A stretch of DNA of 32,258 nt, from contig JANJTV010000031.1 in the NCBI GenBank assembly GCA_024710905.1, positions 1 through 32,258 of the forward strand, written 5' to 3'. A program made the translations under genes and the position numbers. The stretch's first letter is position 1. Every line of letters starts with the position of its first letter. Positions 1 through 6,172 of this stretch are shown here, in pieces. Under the pieces are notes generated by a model that searched no databases, had not been told where the DNA came from, and saw only the letters and a list, made by a program, of their open reading frames with translations. The stretch comes from Anaerolineales bacterium. GTDB lineage: Bacteria; Chloroflexota; Anaerolineae; Anaerolineales; Villigracilaceae.

Positions 1-376
1 TTCCCCCCCCCCAATCACCACCAAACCTCCTGGAAACCAACCACATGCCCAACAACATTCTCACCCCAAGGAATAACATGAACATGCGTGCGGAGAGCAA
101 TCCTGGCCCCAACCATGTTTGAATGAGACCCGGGATCAGAAAAGCAAACGGGGCGTGATTTAGGTATGGGCCATTCGGCTGGTATGGGGTATATTGACCA
201 CTGAGATACAACCAACCCTTATATACATATAAGCCTTCATCCAAGATTGGTTTCCCTTCATAAACATAATGAAAACCCTGAAAGAGATAATAGAAGGCAC
301 CTAAACATGCAACCAAGATGGGGAACCATTTTGATTTACGAAAAGTCTGTAGTAATTTAACCATAGTAGCAAACAT
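1..376 (-). CDS. Glycosyltransferase family 39-like (GT-C) membrane protein, N-terminal part only
   Basis: An open frame runs from an ATG at 376 off the left edge with no stop, so only about 125 residues are visible. Residues 17-33 form a hydrophobic first membrane segment. It is followed by an Asp46-Glu47 pair in the motif ILDEGLYVYKGW, then LNHAPFAFLIPG. A short first TM followed by an acidic pair in the first external loop is the hallmark of GT-C glycosyltransferases that use polyprenyl-phosphate sugars. The exact donor and acceptor cannot be told. A second in-frame ATG lies at 364, and the frame stays open upstream to a TAG near 523, so a longer N-terminus using a TTG or GTG start is not excluded. 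The last codons fall in a run of ten G (C at 3-12 on the plus strand), where a homopolymer length error could shift the frame. Confidence 0.72.
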   Translation of the reverse strand, partial: MFATMVKLLQTFRKSKWFPILVACLGAFYYLFQGFHYVYEGKPILDEGLYVYKGWLYLSGQYTPYQPNGPYLNHAPFAFLIPGLIQTWLGPGLLSARMFMLFLGVRMLLGMWLVSRRFGGDWGGG

Positions 377-934
377 GATTATCCTGATGTCTAACCATAA
401 AATTAAATCTAATGGGGATCTAACTGAAACACGGATGATTATGCGAAGATTACTGAATTCAATACTGCCTTGAGCAATGTATAACAATAACGGTTTGTAG
501 TTGCTGGTCTCACACACCAACTACATAAAAGTATATCGAGATCTGAACAGCTTTTTGATTATAACTGCCGCGGAAGAGATTAAATCACCGCTCTTTTCCC
601 ACGTAGAGCTCTGTAATTGCAAGGTTAGAAGCCATAGGTTTACCCCCGTAACAAGAACAGAACGATGGCAGGGGTCACCCTACAACTTTACCAGCCTGCC
701 AGTTGGCAATTGTGATGGTTTTCATGTCAAATTCCATTCGTTGAGTGAAAAAGAACAGGCGGTGGTCAGCCTTTTGGCCAACCACCGCCCAGCACAGGAG
801 GTGAAGAATCTATTGGTCTTTCCCCACCATTATGTTGATTACCGCAGTTAATTTTTGAACATATGTACCATTCAGGATGTTTTCGGAAAAATTCTCCCAT
901 ATTCGGAGGGTCTTCAGAAGATAGACGCCATATC
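377..934. other. Intergenic stretch without a convincing gene
   Basis: About 560 bases, more AT-rich than the rest of the window. One plus-strand frame (501-851, TTG start) and short minus-strand frames are open, but none shows a ribosome site, a recognisable motif or coding-like composition. The part next to 376 must hold the promoter or leader of the glycosyltransferase gene. I could not pick a clear promoter. Confidence 0.5.
887..908 (-). terminator. Weak intrinsic terminator after the tRNA genes
   Basis: On the minus strand CTCC (908-905) can pair with GGAG (897-894), followed by TTTTT at 891-887. The stem is only four base pairs, so this is a tentative end for the tRNA transcript. Confidence 0.28.
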
Positions 935-1010
935 TGGTGGGCCCGGCAGGATTCGAACCTGCGACCAAGAGATTATGAGTCCCCTGCGCTAACCGCTGCG
1001 CCACGGGCCC
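935..1010 (-). tRNA. tRNA with CAU anticodon (elongator Met or Ile2)
   Basis: Reading down from 1010: acceptor GGGCCCG pairs perfectly with CGGGCCC at 945-939, discriminator A is at 938, and the CCA end is encoded at 937-935. The anticodon loop is CTCATAA, giving CAU. The T arm is GCAGG-TTCGAAT-CCTGC. The 1:72 pair is G-C and the anticodon stem lacks three consecutive G-C pairs, so it is not the initiator. The anticodon arm and variable loop (GGGGACTCATAATCTCTTGG) resemble E. coli Ile2 (ileX) more than E. coli elongator Met, but the two classes cannot be separated with certainty. In Ile2 the C34 is converted to lysidine by TilS. Confidence 0.93.
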
Positions 1011-1019
1011 GGCTTTTAA

Positions 1020-1070
1020 GTGTCAGGTGCCAGGTTTTTCAGTGCCACGTGACACTATAACACCTGACAC
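1020..1070. repeat. Inverted-repeat spacer element between the two tRNA genes
   Basis: GTGTCAGGTG at 1020-1029 is the exact reverse complement of CACCTGACAC at 1061-1070. The material between and after them reuses the same words (CCAGGT, CACGTGACAC, CACCTGAT). AGTGCCACGTGACACT at 1041-1056 is itself a near-palindrome. It lies in the transcribed spacer, so it could fold into a processing or termination hairpin. It also looks like a short interspersed genomic repeat. Confidence 0.6.
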
Positions 1071-1087
1071 CTGATAGTCACTTCAAG

Positions 1088-1159
1088 AGCGGGAGACGGG
1101 ATTCGAACCCGCGAATGTCAGCTTGGAAGGCTGATGCCTTACCACTTGGCGACTCCCGC
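1088..1159 (-). tRNA. tRNA-Gly (UCC)
   Basis: Acceptor GCGGGAG (1159-1153) pairs with CTCCCGC (1095-1089), and the discriminator is U (1088). D arm GCC-AAGTGGTAA-GGC, anticodon arm TCAGC-CTTCCAA-GCTGA with anticodon UCC, and T arm GCGGG-TTCGAAT-CCCGT are all in place. The 3' CCA is not encoded (the next bases are CTT), unlike the neighbouring CAU tRNA, so CCA must be added by the nucleotidyltransferase. This gene is first in the transcript, six bases downstream of the predicted start point. Confidence 0.96.
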
Positions 1160-1171
1160 ACGAGAGTTGTT

Positions 1172-1200
1172 ATTCTACCGTGTTGGTTGGGGATGGTCAA
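1172..1200 (-). promoter_or_regulatory. Sigma-70 promoter of the tRNA genes
   Basis: TTGACC (1200-1195) and TAGAAT (1177-1172) are separated by exactly 17 bases. Transcription would start near 1165, just ahead of tRNA-Gly. It is back to back with the Rrf2 promoter, leaving about 40 bases between the two -35 elements. Confidence 0.8.
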
Positions 1201-1219
1201 GCCAGCGCATTCATGCGGC

Positions 1220-1240
1220 AATATTCAACAATTGAATATT
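1220..1240. promoter_or_regulatory. Palindromic operator overlapping the Rrf2 gene -35 box
   Basis: AATATTCAA (1220-1228), CAA spacer, TTGAATATT (1232-1240) is a perfect 9-3-9 inverted repeat whose right end is the first two bases of the -35 hexamer. GCAATATT (1218-1225) and AATATTGC (1253-1260) form a second, wider inverted pair around the -35. The placement suggests repression, possibly autoregulation by the Rrf2 protein encoded just downstream. That assignment is inference. Confidence 0.65.
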
Positions 1241-1267
1241 GACAATTGCGCAAATATTGCATATACT
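1239..1267 (+). promoter_or_regulatory. Sigma-70 promoter of the Rrf2 regulator gene
   Basis: Consensus TTGACA (1239-1244), 17-base spacer, TATACT (1262-1267). The predicted start is near 1274. CCTAT (1276-1280) and ATAGG (1288-1292) form a small inverted repeat straddling the start of the leader. The leader is about 37 bases and has only a distant AGGA-like ribosome site. Confidence 0.85.
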
Positions 1268-1310
1268 GGCAAAATCCTATTAGTTCTATAGGAAAAGAAA
1301 AACAAATACC

Positions 1311-1742
1311 ATGCATCTATCAAAACGAGGAGAATACGGCCTGCGTGCCATGATCGTGCTTGCCCGGGAAAGCAGGGACGGCTTGCCTGTCATGTTACAG
1401 ATTAAAGAGATCGCCAAACGCGAGAACATCCCAGCCAAATTCCTTGAGCAAATCATGCTCTCGCTAAAAAATATCGGCCTGCTGCACAGCAAGATGGGCG
1501 TAGGCGGTGGATATTACCTGGCCAAATCTGCCAGCGAGATTACCCTCGGGCAAATCGTACGCAACCTGGACGGTCCAATCGCCCCGGTGAAATGCGTCAG
1601 CCAGATGGCTTACGAACCCTGCGGCTGCCCGGATGAAACGACCTGCGGGTTAAGGCTGGTGATGTTCGATGTTCGCGCAGCCATATCAAATGTCCTGGAT
1701 AAAACCAGCCTGGAAGCAGCTGCTAACCGGGGCAACACCTAA
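1311..1742 (+). CDS. Rrf2-family transcriptional regulator
   Basis: A 143-residue protein of normal Rrf2 length. It opens with the family signature MHLSKRGEYGLRAM and has the winged-helix core (IKEIAKRENIPAKFLEQIML, then the wing GVGGGYYLAK near residues 63-72). The C-terminal half carries Cys95, Cys104, Cys106 and Cys112. A cysteine trio in this region binds an Fe-S cluster in IscR and NsrR, so this protein may sense Fe-S status, redox or a sulfur signal. CymR-type Rrf2 proteins lack such cysteines. It is followed by its own terminator and then by a TauE/SafE anion exporter, which suggests a sulfur-related regulon. The upstream palindromes are candidate self-binding sites. The family call is secure, the ligand is unknown. 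Confidence 0.9.
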   Translation: MHLSKRGEYGLRAMIVLARESRDGLPVMLQIKEIAKRENIPAKFLEQIMLSLKNIGLLHSKMGVGGGYYLAKSASEITLGQIVRNLDGPIAPVKCVSQMAYEPCGCPDETTCGLRLVMFDVRAAISNVLDKTSLEAAANRGNT

Positions 1743-1749
1743 TTTAATT

Positions 1750-1776
1750 CCTGCCCATCCAGGCAGGCTATTTTTT
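1750..1776 (+). terminator. Intrinsic terminator of the Rrf2 gene
   Basis: CCTGCC (1750-1755), six-base loop, GGCAGG (1762-1767), then CTATTTTTT. A six-base-pair GC stem with a U tract eight bases after the stop codon. Confidence 0.75.
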
Positions 1777-1777
1777 A

Positions 1778-1812
1778 ACCATAAAGTCTATTATTAAAAT
1801 AGGCTTTATGGT
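1778..1812 (+). promoter_or_regulatory. Long inverted repeat just upstream of the TauE/SafE gene
   Basis: ACCATAAAGTCTAT (1778-1791), seven-base AT loop, ATAGGCTTTATGGT (1799-1812). The 14-base arms match except one position, which becomes a G-U pair in RNA. It ends 19 bases before the chosen start codon and directly follows the Rrf2 terminator. It could be a repressor operator, an attenuating hairpin or an mRNA-stabilising stem. No U tract follows. Confidence 0.6.
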
Positions 1813-1831
1813 ATATCGACAAGGAGAACCG

Positions 1832-2671
1832 ATGAAAACGCATTCACTCCCCGCACTTATCACCCTCCTGGCCTTTACCTTAGGTGCGTGCAGTATATCC
1901 TCCGCTGTCAGCAGTGAAAAAACATCGTTCGGTCTGGGCATACTAACCTTCATCCTGGTCGGGTTTGTTGCCCAACTCATCGACGGGGCATTGGGCATGG
2001 CCTATGGCGTCAGTTCCACCACTTTCCTGCTTTCCATTGGCGTGCCACCCGCTGCAGCCAGCGCCAGCGTCCACATGGCCGAGGTCGTAACAACTGGCAT
2101 CTCCGGCGCAGCGCACTGGAAGCTAAAAAACATTGACACCGGGCTGGTAAAAAAGCTGATTATCCCCGGTGCTACAGGGGCCATTCTGGGCGCCTACCTG
2201 CTCACCAACCTGGACGGCAACCTGTTGCGCCCATGGATTTCAGCCTACCTGCTCGTGATGGGAATCGTCATCTTAATCAAGGCTTTCAACAAAAGTGAGC
2301 TGGTCCGCGAACATAAAAACCTGGGCCTGCTGGGCCTGGTTGGTGGCTTTTTCGATGCCATCGGCGGTGGGGGCTGGGGACCAATTGTCACGACCACCCT
2401 GCTGGCACGTGGCGGACACCCCCGGGCCACAATTGGTTCGGTTAATCTCAGTGAGTTTTTTGTTTCCTTCGCCCAATCAGTGGTCTTCGTCGTCTCACTC
2501 AACTTCAGTGAATACTGGCAAATCATTGTCGGTCTGCTGATAGGCGGCGCAATTGCCGCACCAATTGCCGCCACGGCCACCAAACGGTTGCCCATAAAAT
2601 GGATTATGATCTTGGTTGGCATTGTAATTATTGCCCTGAGTATCCGCACCATCCTGCTGGCCCTTGGATAG
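1832..2671 (+). CDS. TauE/SafE-family (TSUP) anion exporter
   Basis: 279 residues, polytopic. The start at 1832 is preferred over an upstream ATG at 1808 because AAGGAG (1821-1826) sits five bases ahead of it. The first half has the family motif GFVAQLIDGALGMAYG followed by a second helix with VPPAAASASVHMAE. The second half repeats the fold with GFFDAIGGGGWGPI. TSUP proteins move sulfite, sulfonates or other small organosulfur anions across the cytoplasmic membrane. The N-terminus has a lipobox-like LGAC, but in this setting it is more likely the first helix. The neighbouring Rrf2 gene points to sulfur or redox control. The substrate cannot be read from sequence. Confidence 0.87.
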   Translation: MKTHSLPALITLLAFTLGACSISSAVSSEKTSFGLGILTFILVGFVAQLIDGALGMAYGVSSTTFLLSIGVPPAAASASVHMAEVVTTGISGAAHWKLKNIDTGLVKKLIIPGATGAILGAYLLTNLDGNLLRPWISAYLLVMGIVILIKAFNKSELVREHKNLGLLGLVGGFFDAIGGGGWGPIVTTTLLARGGHPRATIGSVNLSEFFVSFAQSVVFVVSLNFSEYWQIIVGLLIGGAIAAPIAATATKRLPIKWIMILVGIVIIALSIRTILLALG

Positions 2672-2708
2672 AACAAGCCGTGCTTATAAAAAATTAAGGC
2701 GGACGGTT

Positions 2709-2714
2709 TATAAT
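2709..2714 (+). promoter_or_regulatory. Consensus -10 box implying a leaderless nfeD-type mRNA
   Basis: A perfect TATAAT ends six bases before the ATG at 2721, so transcription would start at or within a base or two of that ATG. No ribosome-binding site precedes this codon. The -35 region is poor. A leaderless start is the simplest reading, with readthrough from the upstream exporter gene as the alternative. Confidence 0.45.
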
Positions 2715-2720
2715 CAATTT

Positions 2721-4064
2721 ATGAAAACCATCCGTCTCTGGCTGCTCACCCTGGGTGTGCTCCTGTTTTTCGTCACATCTGCCACTGCCCAAGGCACTTC
2801 CCCGCTCATCCTGACGCTCACCGCCGATGGAACGGTTGCCCCGGCCATGAAAGAATACATCCGGCGTGGCATCCAGGCGGCGGAACAACAAGACGCCGAA
2901 GTACTCATCCTCCAACTCAACACCCCCGGCGGGCTAATTAGCGACATGGAAGCCATTGTGCAGGACATTCGCGCCAGCCGTGTGCCGGTAGTCGTTTACG
3001 TCACCCCGCGCGGCGGGATTGCCGGTTCAGCTGGGGCTTTCATCACCATTGCCGGGCATGCCTCGGCCATGGCCCCTGAAACAGCCATCGGCGCAGCCAG
3101 CCCCATCAGCGGTGACGGGACAGATATCCCCGAAACGCTCGAACGTAAGCAAAAAGAGGCCCTGCGCGCACTGGTTCGCTCACTGACCGAAAACCGCCCC
3201 GCCGAAGCGGTGGCCGTTGCTGAGGAAATGGTCGAAACCGCCCGTGCCATTTCAGCCAGTGAAGCCCTGCAAGTTGGCCTCGTGGACTTTATTGCTGATG
3301 ACCTTGACACTCTGATCAGGCAACTCAACGGCTTTACTGTACAAATGCCTACCGGACCACGCACCCTGCAAACAAGTGACGCCCGCGTACAATCGCTTGG
3401 CATGTCCTTCATCGAACAACTGCTCGACATCCTGGTCAACCCGAATATTGTCTTCCTGCTGCTCGGGCTGGGCGTACAGGCCATCTTGATCGAAATCTCC
3501 AGCCCCGGCGGCTGGGTGGCCGGTTTTATTGGGGCCGTTTGCCTGGCACTTGGCGCTTATGGGTTGGGCATCCTGCCGGTCAACTGGTTCGGCCTACTCA
3601 TCCTTCTCATCTCGTTCGCCTTGTTCTTCCTGGAATTAAAAACACCCACTTACGGCGGGCTTACCGCTGCTGGCATTGGCACTTTCATCATCGGCGCGCT
3701 GGTCTTATTCAATTCAGCCAACGTACCAGATTTCTTCCAAGTTTCGGTGCCGCTGGTCGTCGGGGTGGGGATCATTACGGGCATCCTCTTCGCCCTGTTA
3801 ATGGGAATGGCGCTTCGGGCGCAGTTCGTTCCCCACGCCATGGGCCAGGAAACGCTCACCGGGCAAGTGGGCATCGCCAAATCCAAAATTGGCCCGCATG
3901 GGCAAGTCCAATTAAACAGTGAATTATGGTCTGCCGACCTGGCCGAGGGTGAAAAGCCCATCCCGGCAGGTGAACAGGTGATTGTCGACAAGATAGACGG
4001 CTTGCGGCTCAAAGTACGCCGCGGCAGCCAACCCGGAGGCAGCAATGAGCGAAAAGAACAATGA
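2721..4064 (+). CDS. NfeD-family membrane serine protease (ClpP-class domain)
   Basis: 447 residues from the ATG at 2721, which gives a clean signal peptide ending near Ala23 (MKTIRLWLLTLGVLLFF..ATAQ). An in-frame ATG at 2664 would add 19 residues in front of the signal and is less likely. Residues 28-230 are the ClpP-class periplasmic protease domain with NTPGG at 67-71 and the nucleophile motif GSAGAF (Ser103). Lys143 or Lys145 is the probable dyad partner. About four or five membrane helices follow (roughly 245-380), then a C-terminal OB-fold NfeD domain (LTGQVGIAKSKIGPHGQV). Archaeal and bacterial relatives cleave stomatin-type proteins. No stomatin/flotillin gene is adjacent here. The stop overlaps the next gene by 20 bases. 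Confidence 0.88.
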   Translation: MKTIRLWLLTLGVLLFFVTSATAQGTSPLILTLTADGTVAPAMKEYIRRGIQAAEQQDAEVLILQLNTPGGLISDMEAIVQDIRASRVPVVVYVTPRGGIAGSAGAFITIAGHASAMAPETAIGAASPISGDGTDIPETLERKQKEALRALVRSLTENRPAEAVAVAEEMVETARAISASEALQVGLVDFIADDLDTLIRQLNGFTVQMPTGPRTLQTSDARVQSLGMSFIEQLLDILVNPNIVFLLLGLGVQAILIEISSPGGWVAGFIGAVCLALGAYGLGILPVNWFGLLILLISFALFFLELKTPTYGGLTAAGIGTFIIGALVLFNSANVPDFFQVSVPLVVGVGIITGILFALLMGMALRAQFVPHAMGQETLTGQVGIAKSKIGPHGQVQLNSELWSADLAEGEKPIPAGEQVIVDKIDGLRLKVRRGSQPGGSNERKEQ

Positions 4065-4347
4065 CGGTTTCAGCGCTTTCTTAATGGGCCTGGACAAAGC
4101 CCGAAAAGAAGACAGCAGTACCGCCCCGGCCCAAATCCTCGGGGTACTCTCCACCCGCCACGAAATGCGCGTGATCGAGATCCAGGATGAAATGGGCCTG
4201 CCCAGCAGCGAATTGTGGCACAGCATTGAAGAACTGAAAGTTGCCGGGCTGATCTGGCTTGACGATGACGACGATAACGCCACTATCCACCTGACCGATG
4301 ACGGTGAGGACTGGGCGCGCGTGATGTGCAAAACAGACGACGGCTAA
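4045..4347 (+). CDS. Small winged-helix-like protein
   Basis: 100 residues. The start lies inside the NfeD gene, a 20-base overlap that implies translational coupling. Residues 28-88 read as a winged helix-turn-helix: ILGVLSTRHEMRVIEIQDEMG, then SELWHSIEELKVAGLIWL, with a wing that holds five consecutive Asp (74-78), and a last strand TIHLTDDGEDWA. The resemblance is to MarR/DprA-type wHTH domains, but an Asp-rich wing would repel DNA. It may therefore be a protein-interaction module rather than a transcription factor. The N-terminal 25 residues look flexible. No closer family is recognised. Confidence 0.75.
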   Translation: MSEKNNDGFSAFLMGLDKARKEDSSTAPAQILGVLSTRHEMRVIEIQDEMGLPSSELWHSIEELKVAGLIWLDDDDDNATIHLTDDGEDWARVMCKTDDG

Positions 4348-4359
4348 ACGGAGGCTGCG

Positions 4360-5043
4360 ATGGAAATCCTTTGGTACGAATGGCTGGTAACCGCCGGTGT
4401 TGGTGCCATCATTGGCATTGCTGAAATTTTCTCGCGCTACCGCGACGAACCCGACGACGCCCTGCTGACCCTGCCCGCCATGGGCTACCTGGCCGTGAAT
4501 GCGAGTGCATCAGTAGCGGCGCTGGTCGTCATTCGCCTGCTGAACTGGACCTTCGGAATCGTCGCCGAACAATCCATCATTGCCTGGGCGCAGGTTTTCA
4601 TCGCCGGGTTCTCAGCCATGGCCGTGCTGCGCACCACCATCTGGAAAGTGCGCGTCAACGATGAAGATGTAGCCGTCGGCCCCAGCCGCTTCCTCGACGC
4701 TGTGCTGAACACAGTAGATCGCGCCGTTGACCGTAAACGCGCCGCCCAGCGGGCCGTCTCAATCAGTAATATCATGAAAGATGTCGATTTTGAAAAAGCC
4801 TACCAGAGCCTGCCGATGTATTGCTTTGGCCTGCTGCAAAACCTGCCTTCGGATGAGCAAGAGAAAGTCTTAAAGCGGGTGCTGGTCTTACGCAGCCTGG
4901 ACGTCACCGAGCGTGTCAAAGCCCTGCTGTTGGGATTGACACTGATGAACCTGGTCGGTGAGCAAGTGCTGGCAACCGCAGTCCGTGATCTGGGCGATGA
5001 CATCCGGCGGCGGGCAGCACCGCAGCCGCATCCCGCCAACTGA
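4360..5043 (+). CDS. Unrecognised three-TM membrane protein with cytoplasmic helical domain
   Basis: 227 residues. GGAGG lies seven bases ahead of the ATG, 13 bases after the winged-helix gene. Hydrophobic segments at about 4-23, 36-60 and 74-96 precede a charged, mostly helical C-terminal region (residues 97-220). That region contains DRAVDRKRAAQRAVS and a stretch around SLPMYCFGLLQNLPSDEQEKV that looks like a compact helical bundle. I do not recognise the family. Its position in a coupled cluster with an NfeD protease and a winged-helix protein suggests a shared membrane role, for instance as substrate, anchor or sensor of the protease. That is inference only. Confidence 0.72.
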   Translation: MEILWYEWLVTAGVGAIIGIAEIFSRYRDEPDDALLTLPAMGYLAVNASASVAALVVIRLLNWTFGIVAEQSIIAWAQVFIAGFSAMAVLRTTIWKVRVNDEDVAVGPSRFLDAVLNTVDRAVDRKRAAQRAVSISNIMKDVDFEKAYQSLPMYCFGLLQNLPSDEQEKVLKRVLVLRSLDVTERVKALLLGLTLMNLVGEQVLATAVRDLGDDIRRRAAPQPHPAN

Positions 5044-5089
5044 GTCTGTTCCCGGCTGTTGGCATTTTATTAACATCCCGGCGGCTGGC

Positions 5090-5118
5090 CTGTCATTGTT
5101 ATTTTCATCGTGTACAAT
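5090..5118 (+). promoter_or_regulatory. Promoter of lipA
   Basis: CTGTCA (5090-5095), 17-base spacer, TACAAT (5113-5118). The predicted start is near 5125, leaving a short leader with AGGAG at 5140-5144. Confidence 0.6.
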
Positions 5119-5147
5119 AGCCAGACTGTAAATTCCCAGGAGACCCC

Positions 5148-6140
5148 ATGCCTGCCACCCCCACCAGAGAACGGGTAAACCCCGACGCAATCAACACCAC
5201 CCCGCTGCGCCGCCCGGAATGGATCAAAGTCCGCGCGCCGTCTGGCGAAAATTATGAACGCGTGCACAAGTTAATGCGCGCCAAAAGCCTGCATACCGTG
5301 TGCGAAGAAGCCATGTGCCCCAACCTCGGCGAATGCTGGGGCAGCGGCACAGCTACCTTCCTGATGCTGGGCGACGTCTGCACCCGCTCATGCGTATTTT
5401 GTGACATCAAGCACGGTCGCCCTAACGTCATGGACTGGCTGGAACCGGAACGTGTCGCCCAGGCCGTCAAATCCATGGACTTAAAGCACGCCGTCATCAC
5501 CTCGGTTAATCGTGATGAACGCAAAGATGGCGGCGCACCGATTTTCGCCATGGTCATCCGCCGCATCCGTGAAATTCATCCCGGCTGCTCCATTGAAGTG
5601 CTCATCCCCGACTTCAAAGGCTCAGTCGAAGCACTTAAAATCGTCATGGATGCCCGGCCCGAAATCCTGAATCACAATGTTGAGACCGTACCGAGACTGT
5701 TTAAGAAAATCCAGCCGCAGGATAACTATGATTGGGCCGCCGCCACCCTTAGTAATGCCAAAAAACTTGACCCCGACGTGCTGACAAAAAGCGGTATTAT
5801 GGTGGGCTTGGGCGAAGAACTGGAAGAAGTCAAGGCCGTGATGCGCGACCAACGCGATTGGGGCGTGGACATCCTGACTATTGGGCAATACCTGCAACCC
5901 AGCAAAAAACACTTCCCCATCTCACGCTATTACACCATGGAAGAATTCACCGAACTGCGTGAATTTGGCTATTCGATTGGTTTCAAATGGGTGGAATCAA
6001 ACCCGCTAGTGCGCTCGTCGTACCATGCCTATGAACAGGTACGCGCCTTGAGCGTGGTGCACCGCAAACTCTATGGCGAAGATGCCATGCAGGCCTTCAG
6101 GCCAGTGGGTGGCGACAACAACCTGCCCGTTTTGGGGTAA
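5148..6140 (+). CDS. lipA: Lipoyl synthase
   Basis: 330 residues, usual length. This radical-SAM enzyme inserts two sulfur atoms into octanoyl groups on the E2 and GcvH proteins. The auxiliary cluster ligands are Cys52, Cys57 and Cys63 ([12 protein letters not shown]). The radical-SAM CX3CX2C is Cys78, Cys82 and Cys85 (CTRSCVFC). The conserved RSSYHA near the C-terminus supplies the serine ligand of the auxiliary cluster. AGGAG sits a few bases before the ATG and a promoter is visible upstream. No lipB or glycine-cleavage gene is adjacent, so it is a single-gene unit with a strong terminator. Confidence 0.98.
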   Translation: MPATPTRERVNPDAINTTPLRRPEWIKVRAPSGENYERVHKLMRAKSLHTVCEEAMCPNLGECWGSGTATFLMLGDVCTRSCVFCDIKHGRPNVMDWLEPERVAQAVKSMDLKHAVITSVNRDERKDGGAPIFAMVIRRIREIHPGCSIEVLIPDFKGSVEALKIVMDARPEILNHNVETVPRLFKKIQPQDNYDWAAATLSNAKKLDPDVLTKSGIMVGLGEELEEVKAVMRDQRDWGVDILTIGQYLQPSKKHFPISRYYTMEEFTELREFGYSIGFKWVESNPLVRSSYHAYEQVRALSVVHRKLYGEDAMQAFRPVGGDNNLPVLG

Positions 6141-6142
6141 CC

Positions 6143-6172
6143 AAAAGGCGAGGGATTTTCCTCGCCTTTTTT
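6143..6172. terminator. Bidirectional terminator between lipA and the GGDEF gene
   Basis: GGCGAGG (6147-6153), six-base loop, CCTCGCC (6160-6166), flanked by AAAA on the left and TTTTTT on the right, so it can stop both convergent transcripts. The minus-strand gene ends inside it (stop codon at 6173-6171). Confidence 0.92.

Noticed and set aside
524..690. Minus-strand open stretch upstream of the glycosyltransferase start
   Set aside because: About 54 codons between two TAG stops, no start with a ribosome site and no motif.
501..851. Open frame of 116 codons on the plus strand in the left gene-poor region
   Set aside because: TTG start without ribosome site, no hydrophobic or domain pattern, Cys/His/Ser scatter typical of noncoding sequence, and no recognisable homology.
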